From Bacteroidota bacterium (GTDB lineage: Bacteria; Bacteroidota; Bacteroidia; Chitinophagales; BACL12), in assembly GCA_016718035.1 (NCBI GenBank), contig JADKEK010000001.1:806001-870000 (forward strand): a DNA stretch of 64,000 bases, read 5' to 3'. The stretch's first letter is position 1, and each line of letters opens with the position of its first letter. The notes beneath the pieces were generated by a model. That model saw only the letters and a list, made by a program, of their open reading frames with translations. It was not told the DNA's origin and did no database searches. Made by a program: the position numbers and the translations under genes. Below, in pieces: positions 25,694-33,881 of the stretch.

Positions 25694-27334
25694 ATGAAAA
25701 AAAGCTACCTATTACTAACCTTTGCGTTAGCTAGCGTGTTTTCAGTATCGAAAGCACAAGTGTATGCGTATCTGGAAGATCCAACCGGAGCGTATGCAGG
25801 TGTTGCAACAAATGCAACAGGAACAAATTTATCACGTGAAAATGGTTTATTAGCAGATCCGGCATGTGGTGTTGGATACAGTTCTAATAAACACACAACT
25901 TCAGGTTACACAAATGGCCGCCCAAGTGTACAATTTAGTGTTACACCTGATGCAGGATATCAATTAGATGTTACTAGCATATCAGTTGATATTAGAAGAA
26001 ATCCCAAAGGACCTGAATTTTGGAGAATTGCATATTCAACCGATGGTGGTGCAAGCTGGACCAATAGCGGAACTGATTTTTCAGTAGCTAGCAGCGGTTG
26101 TTTTACCAATACGAATTTAACTTGGGATGTTGCTGATTTTTCTACTACTTCCACATTAACAGTCCGCTTGATTGGTCACACTGCATTTAGCTCATTAAAC
26201 GGTATTTCAACATTAAAAAATATTGATGTTGCAGGAACTGTTTCATTTGCAGATGCTGATGGAGATGGTTATGCTTCTAACGTAGATTGTAATGATGCTG
26301 ATGCAGCTATTAACCCAGGTGCAACTGAAATTTGTGATGGCATTGATAACAATTGCGATGGCAATATTGATGAAGCTGGTGGTGCTACATGGTATGCAGA
26401 TGCTGATGGCGACACTTATGGTGATGCCGCTTCAACAACTGTGTCCTGTGATACTCCTGCAGGATATGTAGCAGATAATACCGATTGTAATGACGGTAAT
26501 GATGCAATTAATCCTGCTGCAACTGAAGTATGCGATGGCGTAGATAATAACTGTGATGGCAATATCGATGAAGGAATTGATTTATCAATCAGTATTACAC
26601 CTTCAGGTATCATTGAATTATGTAAACCTGATGATGTAACCTTATCTGCAGTTGGTACTTTTGATAGCTATCAGTGGTATAAAAATGGAACTCCTTTAAC
26701 AGGTGAAACTGGTGCTACTTACACTACAAATAAACCTGCTTACTATCAGGTGGAAGGATTTATCGGTGCTTGTTCATCTGGTTTATCTGAAGTTCAGGCA
26801 GTTGCTGTTTATGAAAGCCCAAATGCAAACATTACTTATCCTGATGGATTAAATTTATGTGTTGTAAGTCCGCTTTTATTAAAAGCAAGTTATGATGCCA
26901 CTTATACCTACGTATGGTATTTAGATGGAATTGAAATTGGTGGTGCTACCGTTGCGAATTACGAAGCAACTGCTACCGGCGATTATTATTGCGTAATTAC
27001 CAGTATTGATGGTTGTGTTAGAACAACTGCTACTGTTACCGTAATTAACGAATGTCGTGAAGGTGTTGCTGCAAATGCTGCAATTGCTGTTTATCCTAAC
27101 CCAGCAAATGATGTATTAGCTATTAATTTAACTGGTATGGAAAGTGATGCAACTGCAAATGTTAGCATTACTGATATTACCGGTAAAGTAGTTTATACAA
27201 CTGCTATTGCAACCGGAAACGGAAGTGTAGTTGCTAATGTTAGCCTGGATAACAATATTGTTTCAGGTTTATATTTTGTTACAGCTGAAGTTAATGGAAT
27301 TTCAATGAACCAACAGTTTGTTGTAATTAAATAA
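25694..27334 (+). CDS. T9SS-secreted protein with MopE-type metal-binding repeats
   Basis: 546 residues. Signal peptide (about 1-21), an N-terminal beta-sandwich domain (about 25-185), two Asp/Cys-rich MopE-type repeats (about 188-290; DADGDGYASNVDCND, CDGIDNNCDGNIDE, then CDGVDNNCDGNIDE) that look like calcium-binding loops, one or two Ig-like domains (about 295-450; FDSYQWYKNGTPL, YTYVWYLDG) and a type A sorting tail (about 465-546; AIAVYPNPANDVL to GLYFVTAEVNG). An extracellular, probably surface-held protein. No catalytic motif seen; adhesion or metal binding is inferred from the repeats. Followed by a strong terminator. Confidence 0.88.
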   Translation: MKKSYLLLTFALASVFSVSKAQVYAYLEDPTGAYAGVATNATGTNLSRENGLLADPACGVGYSSNKHTTSGYTNGRPSVQFSVTPDAGYQLDVTSISVDIRRNPKGPEFWRIAYSTDGGASWTNSGTDFSVASSGCFTNTNLTWDVADFSTTSTLTVRLIGHTAFSSLNGISTLKNIDVAGTVSFADADGDGYASNVDCNDADAAINPGATEICDGIDNNCDGNIDEAGGATWYADADGDTYGDAASTTVSCDTPAGYVADNTDCNDGNDAINPAATEVCDGVDNNCDGNIDEGIDLSISITPSGIIELCKPDDVTLSAVGTFDSYQWYKNGTPLTGETGATYTTNKPAYYQVEGFIGACSSGLSEVQAVAVYESPNANITYPDGLNLCVVSPLLLKASYDATYTYVWYLDGIEIGGATVANYEATATGDYYCVITSIDGCVRTTATVTVINECREGVAANAAIAVYPNPANDVLAINLTGMESDATANVSITDITGKVVYTTAIATGNGSVVANVSLDNNIVSGLYFVTAEVNGISMNQQFVVIK

Positions 27335-27355
27335 ATAATTTACAGTTTACATTTT

Positions 27356-27386
27356 AAAAGCCTCTCGAATTTCGAGAGGCTTTTTT
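27356..27386 (+). terminator. Intrinsic terminator after the MopE-repeat gene
   Basis: Perfect stem GCCTCTCGAA/TTCGAGAGGC (27360-27369 with 27371-27380), extended by AAAA/TTTT, very short loop, T-run to 27386. Confidence 0.88.
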
Positions 27387-27408
27387 GTTTGGTTTCAAAC
27401 AATAGCGG

Positions 27409-27416
27409 TACCTTTG
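27409..27416 (+). promoter_or_regulatory. -7 promoter element TACCTTTG for the pentapeptide-repeat gene
   Basis: Perfect TAnnTTTG match 24 bases before the ATG at 27441, with a TTG at 27389-27391 as a possible -33 box (17-base spacer). Confidence 0.55.
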
Positions 27417-27440
27417 TTGTGCACCTGATATACAATTACT

Positions 27441-28016
27441 ATGCAATCAGCCTACTTTGAAGACCAGCAATACCAAAATGAAAATTTTGGCGTAACTCCC
27501 CTACCTATGGGAAACTATGAAAATTGTTCCTTTACTAATTGTAATTTTAGTGATAGTGATATCTCCGGATGCACATTTATAGATTGCCATTTCAACGAAT
27601 GTAATTTAAGTCTGGTACACCTGAATAAAACAGCATTTCGTCAAGTGAAATTTATGAATTGTAAGTTGTTGGGATTACACTTTGAAAACTGCAATACATT
27701 TTCATTAGAAATGGAATTCGAAAAATGCAGTCTTAACCTAAGCTCGTTTTATCAATTAAAAATAAAGTCCACCCAATTTCGCGATTGTTCACTTCAGGAA
27801 GTTGATTTTAGTCAATGCGATTTAACGAGTGCCACATTTGATAATTGTGATTTATCACTTGCCATTTTCGATAATACTATTTTAGAAAAAGCTGATTTAC
27901 GAACTGCCTACCATTATCAAATTAATCCCGAGAATAATCATATCCGCAAAGCGAAATTTGGCAGCACTGGTTTAGCCGGATTGTTGATGCAATATGATTT
28001 AGACATCTATAATTAA
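27441..28016 (+). CDS. Pentapeptide-repeat protein
   Basis: 191 residues dominated by pentapeptide-type repeats with Phe/Leu at the centre and Cys/Asn/Asp/Ser at flanks (ENCSFTNCNFSDSDISGCTF, FRDCSLQEVDFSQCDLTSATF), forming a right-handed quadrilateral beta-helix. The protein is cytoplasmic by lack of a signal. Length and the short final helix (GSTGLAGLLMQYDLDIYN) resemble Qnr/McbG-like DNA-mimic proteins that protect gyrase, but many members of this fold do other things, so the gyrase role is only possible. Preceded by its own promoter box; the ChaN-like gene follows after 17 bases. Confidence 0.9.
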   Translation: MQSAYFEDQQYQNENFGVTPLPMGNYENCSFTNCNFSDSDISGCTFIDCHFNECNLSLVHLNKTAFRQVKFMNCKLLGLHFENCNTFSLEMEFEKCSLNLSSFYQLKIKSTQFRDCSLQEVDFSQCDLTSATFDNCDLSLAIFDNTILEKADLRTAYHYQINPENNHIRKAKFGSTGLAGLLMQYDLDIYN

Positions 28017-28033
28017 ACTCAAATATTTTAATA

Positions 28034-28966
28034 ATGAATTTATTACAACGTTTTATCGCAATCAGTTTCATTTTTGGATGGTCACCATTGGTAGGCCAGA
28101 TAAGTGCTGATAATTATCGCATCTATTCTGTTAAAACCGGAACTGAAGTTACATTATCATCTATTGTAGCTGACATGGCCAATTTTGATGTGTTGTTTTA
28201 TGGAGAAGAGCATGACGATGCTGTAACACATTTTATTGAAGCACAATTACTCACTTTGATGTTTGAGCAATATGGTGAAAAAATGGTTTTGTCGTTAGAG
28301 ATGTTTGATCGTGATGTGCAAACAGTAATGGATGAATATTTGCAAGGTAGTATAAGGGAAAAACATTTTACTAAAGATGCCCGTGTGTGGAGTAATTATA
28401 CTGACTACAAACCATTAATTGAATATGCCAAAACGAATAGTATTCCTGTTGTTTGCGCTAATGCTGCTAGTCGTTACACTAATCTTGCAGGCAGAGAAGG
28501 CCAAAAGGCGCTCATGGCTTTACCCGAAAGTGCTAAACCATTTATGGCACCTTTGCCATATGATACAGCATCAGGTAAATATTATGAAAAACTAGTTGAG
28601 CTTACACGACACGATCCCATTACTACAACAGATTCAACCGGTAAACAAATTGCACCTGTTGCCATGATGGGTGGATTTAATTTAATAATGGGACAATCAC
28701 TTTGGGATGCAACTATGGCTTATTCTATCGCCCAATATTTAAAATCCAATAAAGGACAAAAGGTATTACAAATAAATGGACGTTTTCACAGCGATGAAGG
28801 TTATGCAATTGTAACCCAATTAAAAAATTATAATAAAAAAATAAAACCCTTAATCATTTCTGCAGGACCAGACTTGAGTTTCCCGGAAATTGACTGGAAA
28901 CAATTTAGCTATTTGGGTGATTACGTTATTATCACCGACCCTTCTGTTCCGAAGTCTTTTGAATAA
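28034..28966 (+). CDS. ChaN-like/Tiki-superfamily secreted protein
   Basis: 310 residues. Signal peptide (about 1-20, ending GQISAD), no lipobox. The ChaN/haem-binding-uptake domain (about 45-290) shows YGEEHDDAVTHFIEAQLL, LEMFDRDVQTVMDEYLQG, WSNYTDYKPLIEYAK, and GRFHSDEGYAIVTQL. In the family, conserved Glu and His residues bind metal or haem; the EEHDD and GRFHSDEG segments are the equivalents here. Proposed roles in the family include haem handling and, in Tiki relatives, metalloprotease activity; which applies is not visible. Likely co-transcribed with the pentapeptide gene and ended by a terminator. Confidence 0.87.
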   Translation: MNLLQRFIAISFIFGWSPLVGQISADNYRIYSVKTGTEVTLSSIVADMANFDVLFYGEEHDDAVTHFIEAQLLTLMFEQYGEKMVLSLEMFDRDVQTVMDEYLQGSIREKHFTKDARVWSNYTDYKPLIEYAKTNSIPVVCANAASRYTNLAGREGQKALMALPESAKPFMAPLPYDTASGKYYEKLVELTRHDPITTTDSTGKQIAPVAMMGGFNLIMGQSLWDATMAYSIAQYLKSNKGQKVLQINGRFHSDEGYAIVTQLKNYNKKIKPLIISAGPDLSFPEIDWKQFSYLGDYVIITDPSVPKSFE

Positions 28967-28982
28967 AAAAATTACCGAGCAT

Positions 28983-29014
28983 AAAAAAAGCCTGACATAA
29001 TCAGGCTTTTTTTT
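28983..29014. terminator. Bidirectional terminator
   Basis: Stem AAAAAAAGCCTGA/TCAGGCTTTTTTT (28983-28995 with 29001-29013), 5-base loop. Between the converging ChaN-like gene and the type B adhesin-like gene. Confidence 0.85.
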
Positions 29015-29028
29015 ATCAATATCATTTT

Positions 29029-30924
29029 TTATCGCATTAATAAAACCATTGATGATTTGGTTATACTAAATCCAAATGCGTCAATTCCTCTTATCAATAC
29101 TACATAATTACCAACCTCTTGTTCAAGTGCAAGTCGTGTTCCATCCCATCCTTGAGTTGGGTCAGAAGTTTCATATATTAATTCACCCCAACGATTATAA
29201 ATAGAGAAATAGGTAACCTGACCAAGGCCAACTAATACAGGTTTGTATGTATCATTTAAACCGTCACCATTTGGTGTAAATGCTGTTGGCGAAACGATTA
29301 TAGTTTGAGGTAATAAAAACACTGTAACAGAGTCCGTATTTTCACAACCGAATTGGTCAGTACCTGTTACATAGTAAACAATTGTATCCTCTGGAAATGC
29401 AGTTGGATCTGGCACAACAGGATTAGATAAATAATCTTCCGGTGTCCATTCGTAGGTAATCGCTCCTGTTGCGTTTAATTGTGCAAACCCACCATCAACC
29501 ATATATTGATCTTGGCCTGCGTCAACATCAGGTAATTCACGAAGGTATAAACTCATGTTATCAGTTGCTGGACAACCATTTACATCAAATACAGTAAGTA
29601 AATAAAACATATTTGTTAATGGCCCTTCAACAGCAGGATTAGCTAAGGTAGGGTCATCAAGGTAAACTGGAGGCGACCATAAATAAGTTGCACCACCGCT
29701 ACCTAATAAGTGAACAGTATCACCAGGACAAACATCGATATCCGGACCTGCATCGGCGATTGGAGGTTCTGGAACTTCAACCGTAATTTCACGTTCAAGT
29801 GTTCCACAAATACCAACACCAACTGCAGTATAAACCGTAGTAACGTCCGGTGAAGCCGTTACAGTATCACCAACCGCTGTGCTTAATCCATCTGTAGGCG
29901 TCCAAGTCCAGTCATAATCATCACCATCAATAATGGTTAACGCAACAGAATCACCAGGGCAAATTAATGTAAAACCGGCATCTGAAATATCAATACCATC
30001 AGCAGCTACCCCAACAGCAGTTGTTGCTTCTAGGGCTTCCTCTAAATCAGCTTCGTTTAATATATAGGCATAAGCAATACATTGACATTCTCCGGCAGCG
30101 ATTAAAGGAATTTTAAAAGCCACTTGTGTCGCACCATCTTCAGTAATTGCGCCAGTTCCTGAGTATGGACCTGTACCATTCCATGCTTGTTCCGGAGTTC
30201 CTCCTGTTGTCATAAATGAACCAAAACTCACTCGTGAATTGGGGTCTCTTGCACCCATACCAAGATAACATCCAGATGGCCCAACAGCAGAAACCAATGC
30301 ATCTGGGTCTGTAGGTGGCTGGAATACAATAGTATTGGTAGTAACATAGGCTCCACCAAATGCTGCTTCGTTATCAGGGTCAACATTTCTGTTGTAATAA
30401 ACATCCACTAAATCTGTTGGTCCATCATTGCAAATAAGCACTCGGGTTACAAAATAAGTTTTATCAATAAGTAGTGTAGTGGTTTGTGTGATGGAAATAT
30501 CTTCAGAAGCAATAGTTCCTTCCCAAATTGCAGTATACATGCCACCGGAAAATTCATACGTAGTAATACTACCCGGAATTTCACTTGGAGAACATCCATT
30601 GGAAGCATTAGTATAAACACTGCCACCAATTTGCACCTGCCAACCTTCTTCAGGTGTTCCAGGCACAAAGTAGTCACCACAATAATCATAAGGTGAACCA
30701 ACATCCCACCCGTCCAAATCTGAATCGGCAACAAAGCCTAAACCAAATACATTTGGGTGATAACCAGCCGGTGGAGCTGCTGTAGTTCCGTAAACACCAC
30801 ACTTATTTAAACCCACCTCTACATGGTCCCCTTTGAGAAAGGCATTTACTCCAACTATTTGTGCATTGACTGCCAACGAGAGTAAGGATGTCGCTGCTAT
30901 TAATGCTAATTTAATCTGTTTCAT
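29029..30924 (-). CDS. Gliding-associated (T9SS type B) surface protein, copy 1
   Basis: 631 residues. Signal peptide MKQIKLALIAATSLLSLAVNAQ, a roughly 300-residue N-terminal domain I do not recognise (from IVGVNAFLKG to ILNEADLEEALEATT, containing AAPPAGYHPNV and CGDYFVPGTPEEGWQVQIGG), then three Ig/PKD-like repeats (about 320-535; DYDWTWTPTDGLS, ATYLWSPPVYLDDP, ITYEWTPEDYLSNP) and a type B CHU_C sorting domain (about 540-631; SPTAFTPNGDGLND, YNRWGELIYET). Exported by T9SS and placed on the surface. A longer paralogue lies directly upstream on the same strand, 66 bases away, with the same N-terminal domain. Function: adhesion or matrix is inferred. Confidence 0.9.
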   Translation of the reverse strand: MKQIKLALIAATSLLSLAVNAQIVGVNAFLKGDHVEVGLNKCGVYGTTAAPPAGYHPNVFGLGFVADSDLDGWDVGSPYDYCGDYFVPGTPEEGWQVQIGGSVYTNASNGCSPSEIPGSITTYEFSGGMYTAIWEGTIASEDISITQTTTLLIDKTYFVTRVLICNDGPTDLVDVYYNRNVDPDNEAAFGGAYVTTNTIVFQPPTDPDALVSAVGPSGCYLGMGARDPNSRVSFGSFMTTGGTPEQAWNGTGPYSGTGAITEDGATQVAFKIPLIAAGECQCIAYAYILNEADLEEALEATTAVGVAADGIDISDAGFTLICPGDSVALTIIDGDDYDWTWTPTDGLSTAVGDTVTASPDVTTVYTAVGVGICGTLEREITVEVPEPPIADAGPDIDVCPGDTVHLLGSGGATYLWSPPVYLDDPTLANPAVEGPLTNMFYLLTVFDVNGCPATDNMSLYLRELPDVDAGQDQYMVDGGFAQLNATGAITYEWTPEDYLSNPVVPDPTAFPEDTIVYYVTGTDQFGCENTDSVTVFLLPQTIIVSPTAFTPNGDGLNDTYKPVLVGLGQVTYFSIYNRWGELIYETSDPTQGWDGTRLALEQEVGNYVVLIRGIDAFGFSITKSSMVLLMR

Positions 30925-30990
30925 AGCTGATGTGTATTTGGTTTGTTAAAATGATATTGTATCATTAAAATTTTGTTCTTTTAAAATGGA

Positions 30991-33162
30991 TTATCTAACT
31001 AAAGTAAAACTACCTTTTAGATCACGTTGTTCTCCTAACGATGTAACGGCTTTTATGTTTACAACGAAGGTGCCTATACCTTGCAACTCCCCATTATAAA
31101 TACCATTCCAACCCGGAGTGCCACTTGAACCTTGATAAACAAGTTCGCCATAACGGTTATAAATCATATAACTTTCAACATATCCGGAACCAGTCACAGC
31201 AGGTGCCCAATTATCGTTAAAACCATCACCGTTTGGTGAAAATGCTGTTGGTATACCTACCGCCAATTCGCCAATTACATAAACAGTTACCGTATCGGTG
31301 GCAATACAGCCATTTTCATCAATACCGGTTACTACATAAGTCATGGTATCATTTGGTGCTGCAATTGGATTGGCAATATTAGTTGCACTTAATCCACTTG
31401 AAGGTGCCCATGAATATGTTTCGGCGCCGGTTACCTCCAATTGAGATGTTTGGCCTAAATAAATATCAATTGTTTCAGGGTCTGCAGTGGCAAATATTTC
31501 TAATTCTGAAAATACAGAAACTTCAATTTCATCTGTGTTCACGCAACCGTTAGCATCAGTACCCGTTACGGTATACACAGTAAAATCGTTAACCGTACAA
31601 TCAGGATCAGGACAATCGTCGCAACTTAATCCTGTTGATGGCGTCCATTCATATTCAACGGCACCAGTGGCTTCCAACGGCACGGAGCCTTCAGGACAAA
31701 CATTGGTATCATCTCCGGCATCAACAACAGGCAATGGATTTACAGTAAGTGTAATATCATCTGAACCGGGGCAACCCCATTTAGTAACTGCATTTAATGT
31801 ATAGGTATATTCACCAGCTTCAGTAGGTGTTAAGGTAGGATCCTCACAATCGGTGCAGTCCAAATACAAGTCCGGTGTCCAGAATATAGTGGAAGCAATT
31901 GGACCTGCATCGGCTTCAAATGTTGTTTCATCTCCTAAACAAATAGAATAATCGGCACCTGCATCAACTAAGTTTTCTAATGAGTCTACAAAAACAGTAA
32001 CCGTTAATACTGCATCACCACAAAAACCGCCAACACCAGTAATGGTATATTCAGTAGTTTCGGTAACAGTGGCAATGACGGAAATACCGGTATCAACGTT
32101 TAAGCCTGTAGATGGAGACCAAGTCCAGTCATAATCATTAGCACCAATTACTTCTAAAGAAATAGTATCACCGGAGTTACAAACTGCAGATGAATCGCCT
32201 GAAGCAATAATATCGCCACCGGCAGTAACATTATAGGTAACAGTAGCATCTAAAGCTTCTGCCAAATCATCTTCATTTAAAATATAAGCGAATGCAATAC
32301 ATTTACATTCACCGGGTAAAATGGTAGGAATATAAAAAGCAATTTGAGTGGCACCATCTTCGGTAATCGTACCCTCATTTGAGTATGGACCTGTTCCGTT
32401 CCAGGCATTTTCAGGAGTGCCTCCTTCAGTGGCAAATGAGCCAAAGCTAACTCTTGAATTCAAATCTCGTGCACCCATACCCAAATAACAACCCATTGGC
32501 GAGCTTACTGCAGAAACCAATGCATCCTCGTCTACAGGTGGTTGATAAACAATGGTATTTTCAGTTACGAAGCCTTCTCCAATCCAAGCGGCTTCATTAT
32601 CAGGATCCACGTTGCGTTTATAATAAATTTCATTTATTGCTGTAGGTCCGTCATTACAAAGTAACACACGGGTTACAAAATAAAGAGCATCTTCAGGCAA
32701 TGTAGTGATTTGTGTTATAGATAAGTTTTCACTTGCTATTTCTCCCTCCCACGTCGTAGTATAAAGGCCTGCGGCGAAAGTATAAGAGGCAACCGCACCT
32801 GGGATGCTAAATGGTGAGCAATATTGATCTGTATTTGTCCAAACATCACCGCCAATTTGTAATTGCCAACCTTCCACAGGTGCGCCTGGAACAAAATAAT
32901 CGCCACAATAGCCCCATGGAGACCCTTCTTCCCAACCTGGTTCATTAGAGTCGGCAATGAAACCTAAACCTCCACCCACATTGGGATGGTAGCCGGCAGG
33001 AGGTGCAGCGTTAGAACCATAGGCACCACATTCGTTAACCCCTACTTCAACAAGGTTACCTTTCATAAAACAATTAACACCAACAATTTGGGCTTTTGTG
33101 CTAATTGATAGAATTAGCAAAGTAAATATCAATAAAGAAACAACGTATTTGTTGCTATGCAT
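30991..33162 (-). CDS. Gliding-associated (T9SS type B) surface protein, copy 2
   Basis: 723 residues, same plan as the downstream copy: signal peptide, the shared roughly 300-residue N-terminal domain (IVGVNCFMKGNLVEVGVNECG, AAPPAGYHPNV, CGDYFVPGAPVEGWQLQIGG), then four Ig/PKD-like repeats with the recurrent Y.W.PS.GL pattern (DYDWTWSPSTGLN, VEYEWTPSTGLSCDDC, ETYSWAPSSGLSAT) and a type B tail (PTAFSPNGDGFNDNWAP, YNRYGELVYQG). It has one more repeat than copy 1. CxxC pairs in two repeats (LDCTDCEDP, SCDDCPDPDC) could be disulfides. Tandem duplication is clear; the N-terminal domains are very alike, the repeats less so. Confidence 0.9.
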   Translation of the reverse strand: MHSNKYVVSLLIFTLLILSISTKAQIVGVNCFMKGNLVEVGVNECGAYGSNAAPPAGYHPNVGGGLGFIADSNEPGWEEGSPWGYCGDYFVPGAPVEGWQLQIGGDVWTNTDQYCSPFSIPGAVASYTFAAGLYTTTWEGEIASENLSITQITTLPEDALYFVTRVLLCNDGPTAINEIYYKRNVDPDNEAAWIGEGFVTENTIVYQPPVDEDALVSAVSSPMGCYLGMGARDLNSRVSFGSFATEGGTPENAWNGTGPYSNEGTITEDGATQIAFYIPTILPGECKCIAFAYILNEDDLAEALDATVTYNVTAGGDIIASGDSSAVCNSGDTISLEVIGANDYDWTWSPSTGLNVDTGISVIATVTETTEYTITGVGGFCGDAVLTVTVFVDSLENLVDAGADYSICLGDETTFEADAGPIASTIFWTPDLYLDCTDCEDPTLTPTEAGEYTYTLNAVTKWGCPGSDDITLTVNPLPVVDAGDDTNVCPEGSVPLEATGAVEYEWTPSTGLSCDDCPDPDCTVNDFTVYTVTGTDANGCVNTDEIEVSVFSELEIFATADPETIDIYLGQTSQLEVTGAETYSWAPSSGLSATNIANPIAAPNDTMTYVVTGIDENGCIATDTVTVYVIGELAVGIPTAFSPNGDGFNDNWAPAVTGSGYVESYMIYNRYGELVYQGSSGTPGWNGIYNGELQGIGTFVVNIKAVTSLGEQRDLKGSFTLVR

Positions 33163-33191
33163 TTCAAGTAAATTAAAGAATTAAAAAAGAA

Positions 33192-33578
33192 TTAATTATA
33201 AACAACATTCCACATCCTCGTATAACGAGCGGCTATCTGTGTGAAATAAGCATTATAATCAGCCACAGTAAAGGTTTTAGGCTTTACTCCTTCTTGTAAA
33301 TATACTGTTGCCTCACGTTTGATATAATCAACTGAAAAATGCGCTGTGTTATCATGACACAACTTAAAGAAATACTCTGCAGAAGCAGCGTCTTTGAGAT
33401 CTAAGCCTTCAACAGAAAACACGTATTGTGTTGAAAGTGGTGCAGTTTCATCGAGGGTAATAATTAATTCCTGAGAAATAACAGCTTTCCCACTAACCGG
33501 CGATTGGGACCAACCGGTAAGAGATACAGCCGAAACAAGGAGGAGTGAAAACAGCAGTTTTTGTAATAATTGCTTCAT
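33192..33578 (-). CDS. Small secreted protein, unknown
   Basis: 128 residues from the ATG at 33578 (MKQLLQKLLFSLLLVSAVSLTGWSQ signal peptide); an open frame extends upstream to 33695 but would place 39 residues before the signal peptide. The mature part is about 100 residues (SGKAVISQELIITLDETAPLS, YVFSVEGLDLKDAASAEYFFKLCHDN) with a beta-alpha pattern. No family recognised. It lies 29 bases upstream of the type B surface protein pair on the same strand, so it may be co-transcribed and act with them, but this rests on position alone. Confidence 0.7.
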   Translation of the reverse strand: MKQLLQKLLFSLLLVSAVSLTGWSQSPVSGKAVISQELIITLDETAPLSTQYVFSVEGLDLKDAASAEYFFKLCHDNTAHFSVDYIKREATVYLQEGVKPKTFTVADYNAYFTQIAARYTRMWNVVYN

Positions 33579-33881
33579 AAACATGTTTCGTATATATTTA
33601 ATTGGTTTAAAAAAATCTTTATAAAGGTAGGACATGGGTAGTAAAAATGCAAATTTCACCCTGTCACTTATGAACAATCCTAGCTTTTTTTGCATTTGTT
33701 ATGCTACAAGGCTCTAAAATTCAGGTAAAAGGTTGAATAACAACGTGTAAAGACAACTGTCAGTTTATTGTAAAAAGTAAGTTTTTAACAGAAACAGGTG
33801 ATAATTAACGTTGATTTCAACACAACAAAAGCTGCATGATATGTTCAACAAGCTGAAATTGCAGCCGCAAAAAATGCTAGT
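33579..33881. other. 303-base gap between divergent genes
   Basis: No coding region, hairpin or repeat that I can support. It should contain the promoters of the small secreted protein (minus) and the MMPL exporter (plus); I see no clear TAnnTTTG box near either start. Confidence 0.4.

Noticed and set aside
26260..26580. Repeated Asp/Cys/Asn-rich stretches in the MopE-type gene looking like a DNA repeat array
   Set aside because: They are protein-level metal-binding repeats in frame, not a CRISPR or intergenic repeat; spacing and sequence vary as coding repeats do.
32454..32957. Short open frames inside the type B surface protein region
   Set aside because: They are shadows of the 723-residue protein and lack coding character of their own.
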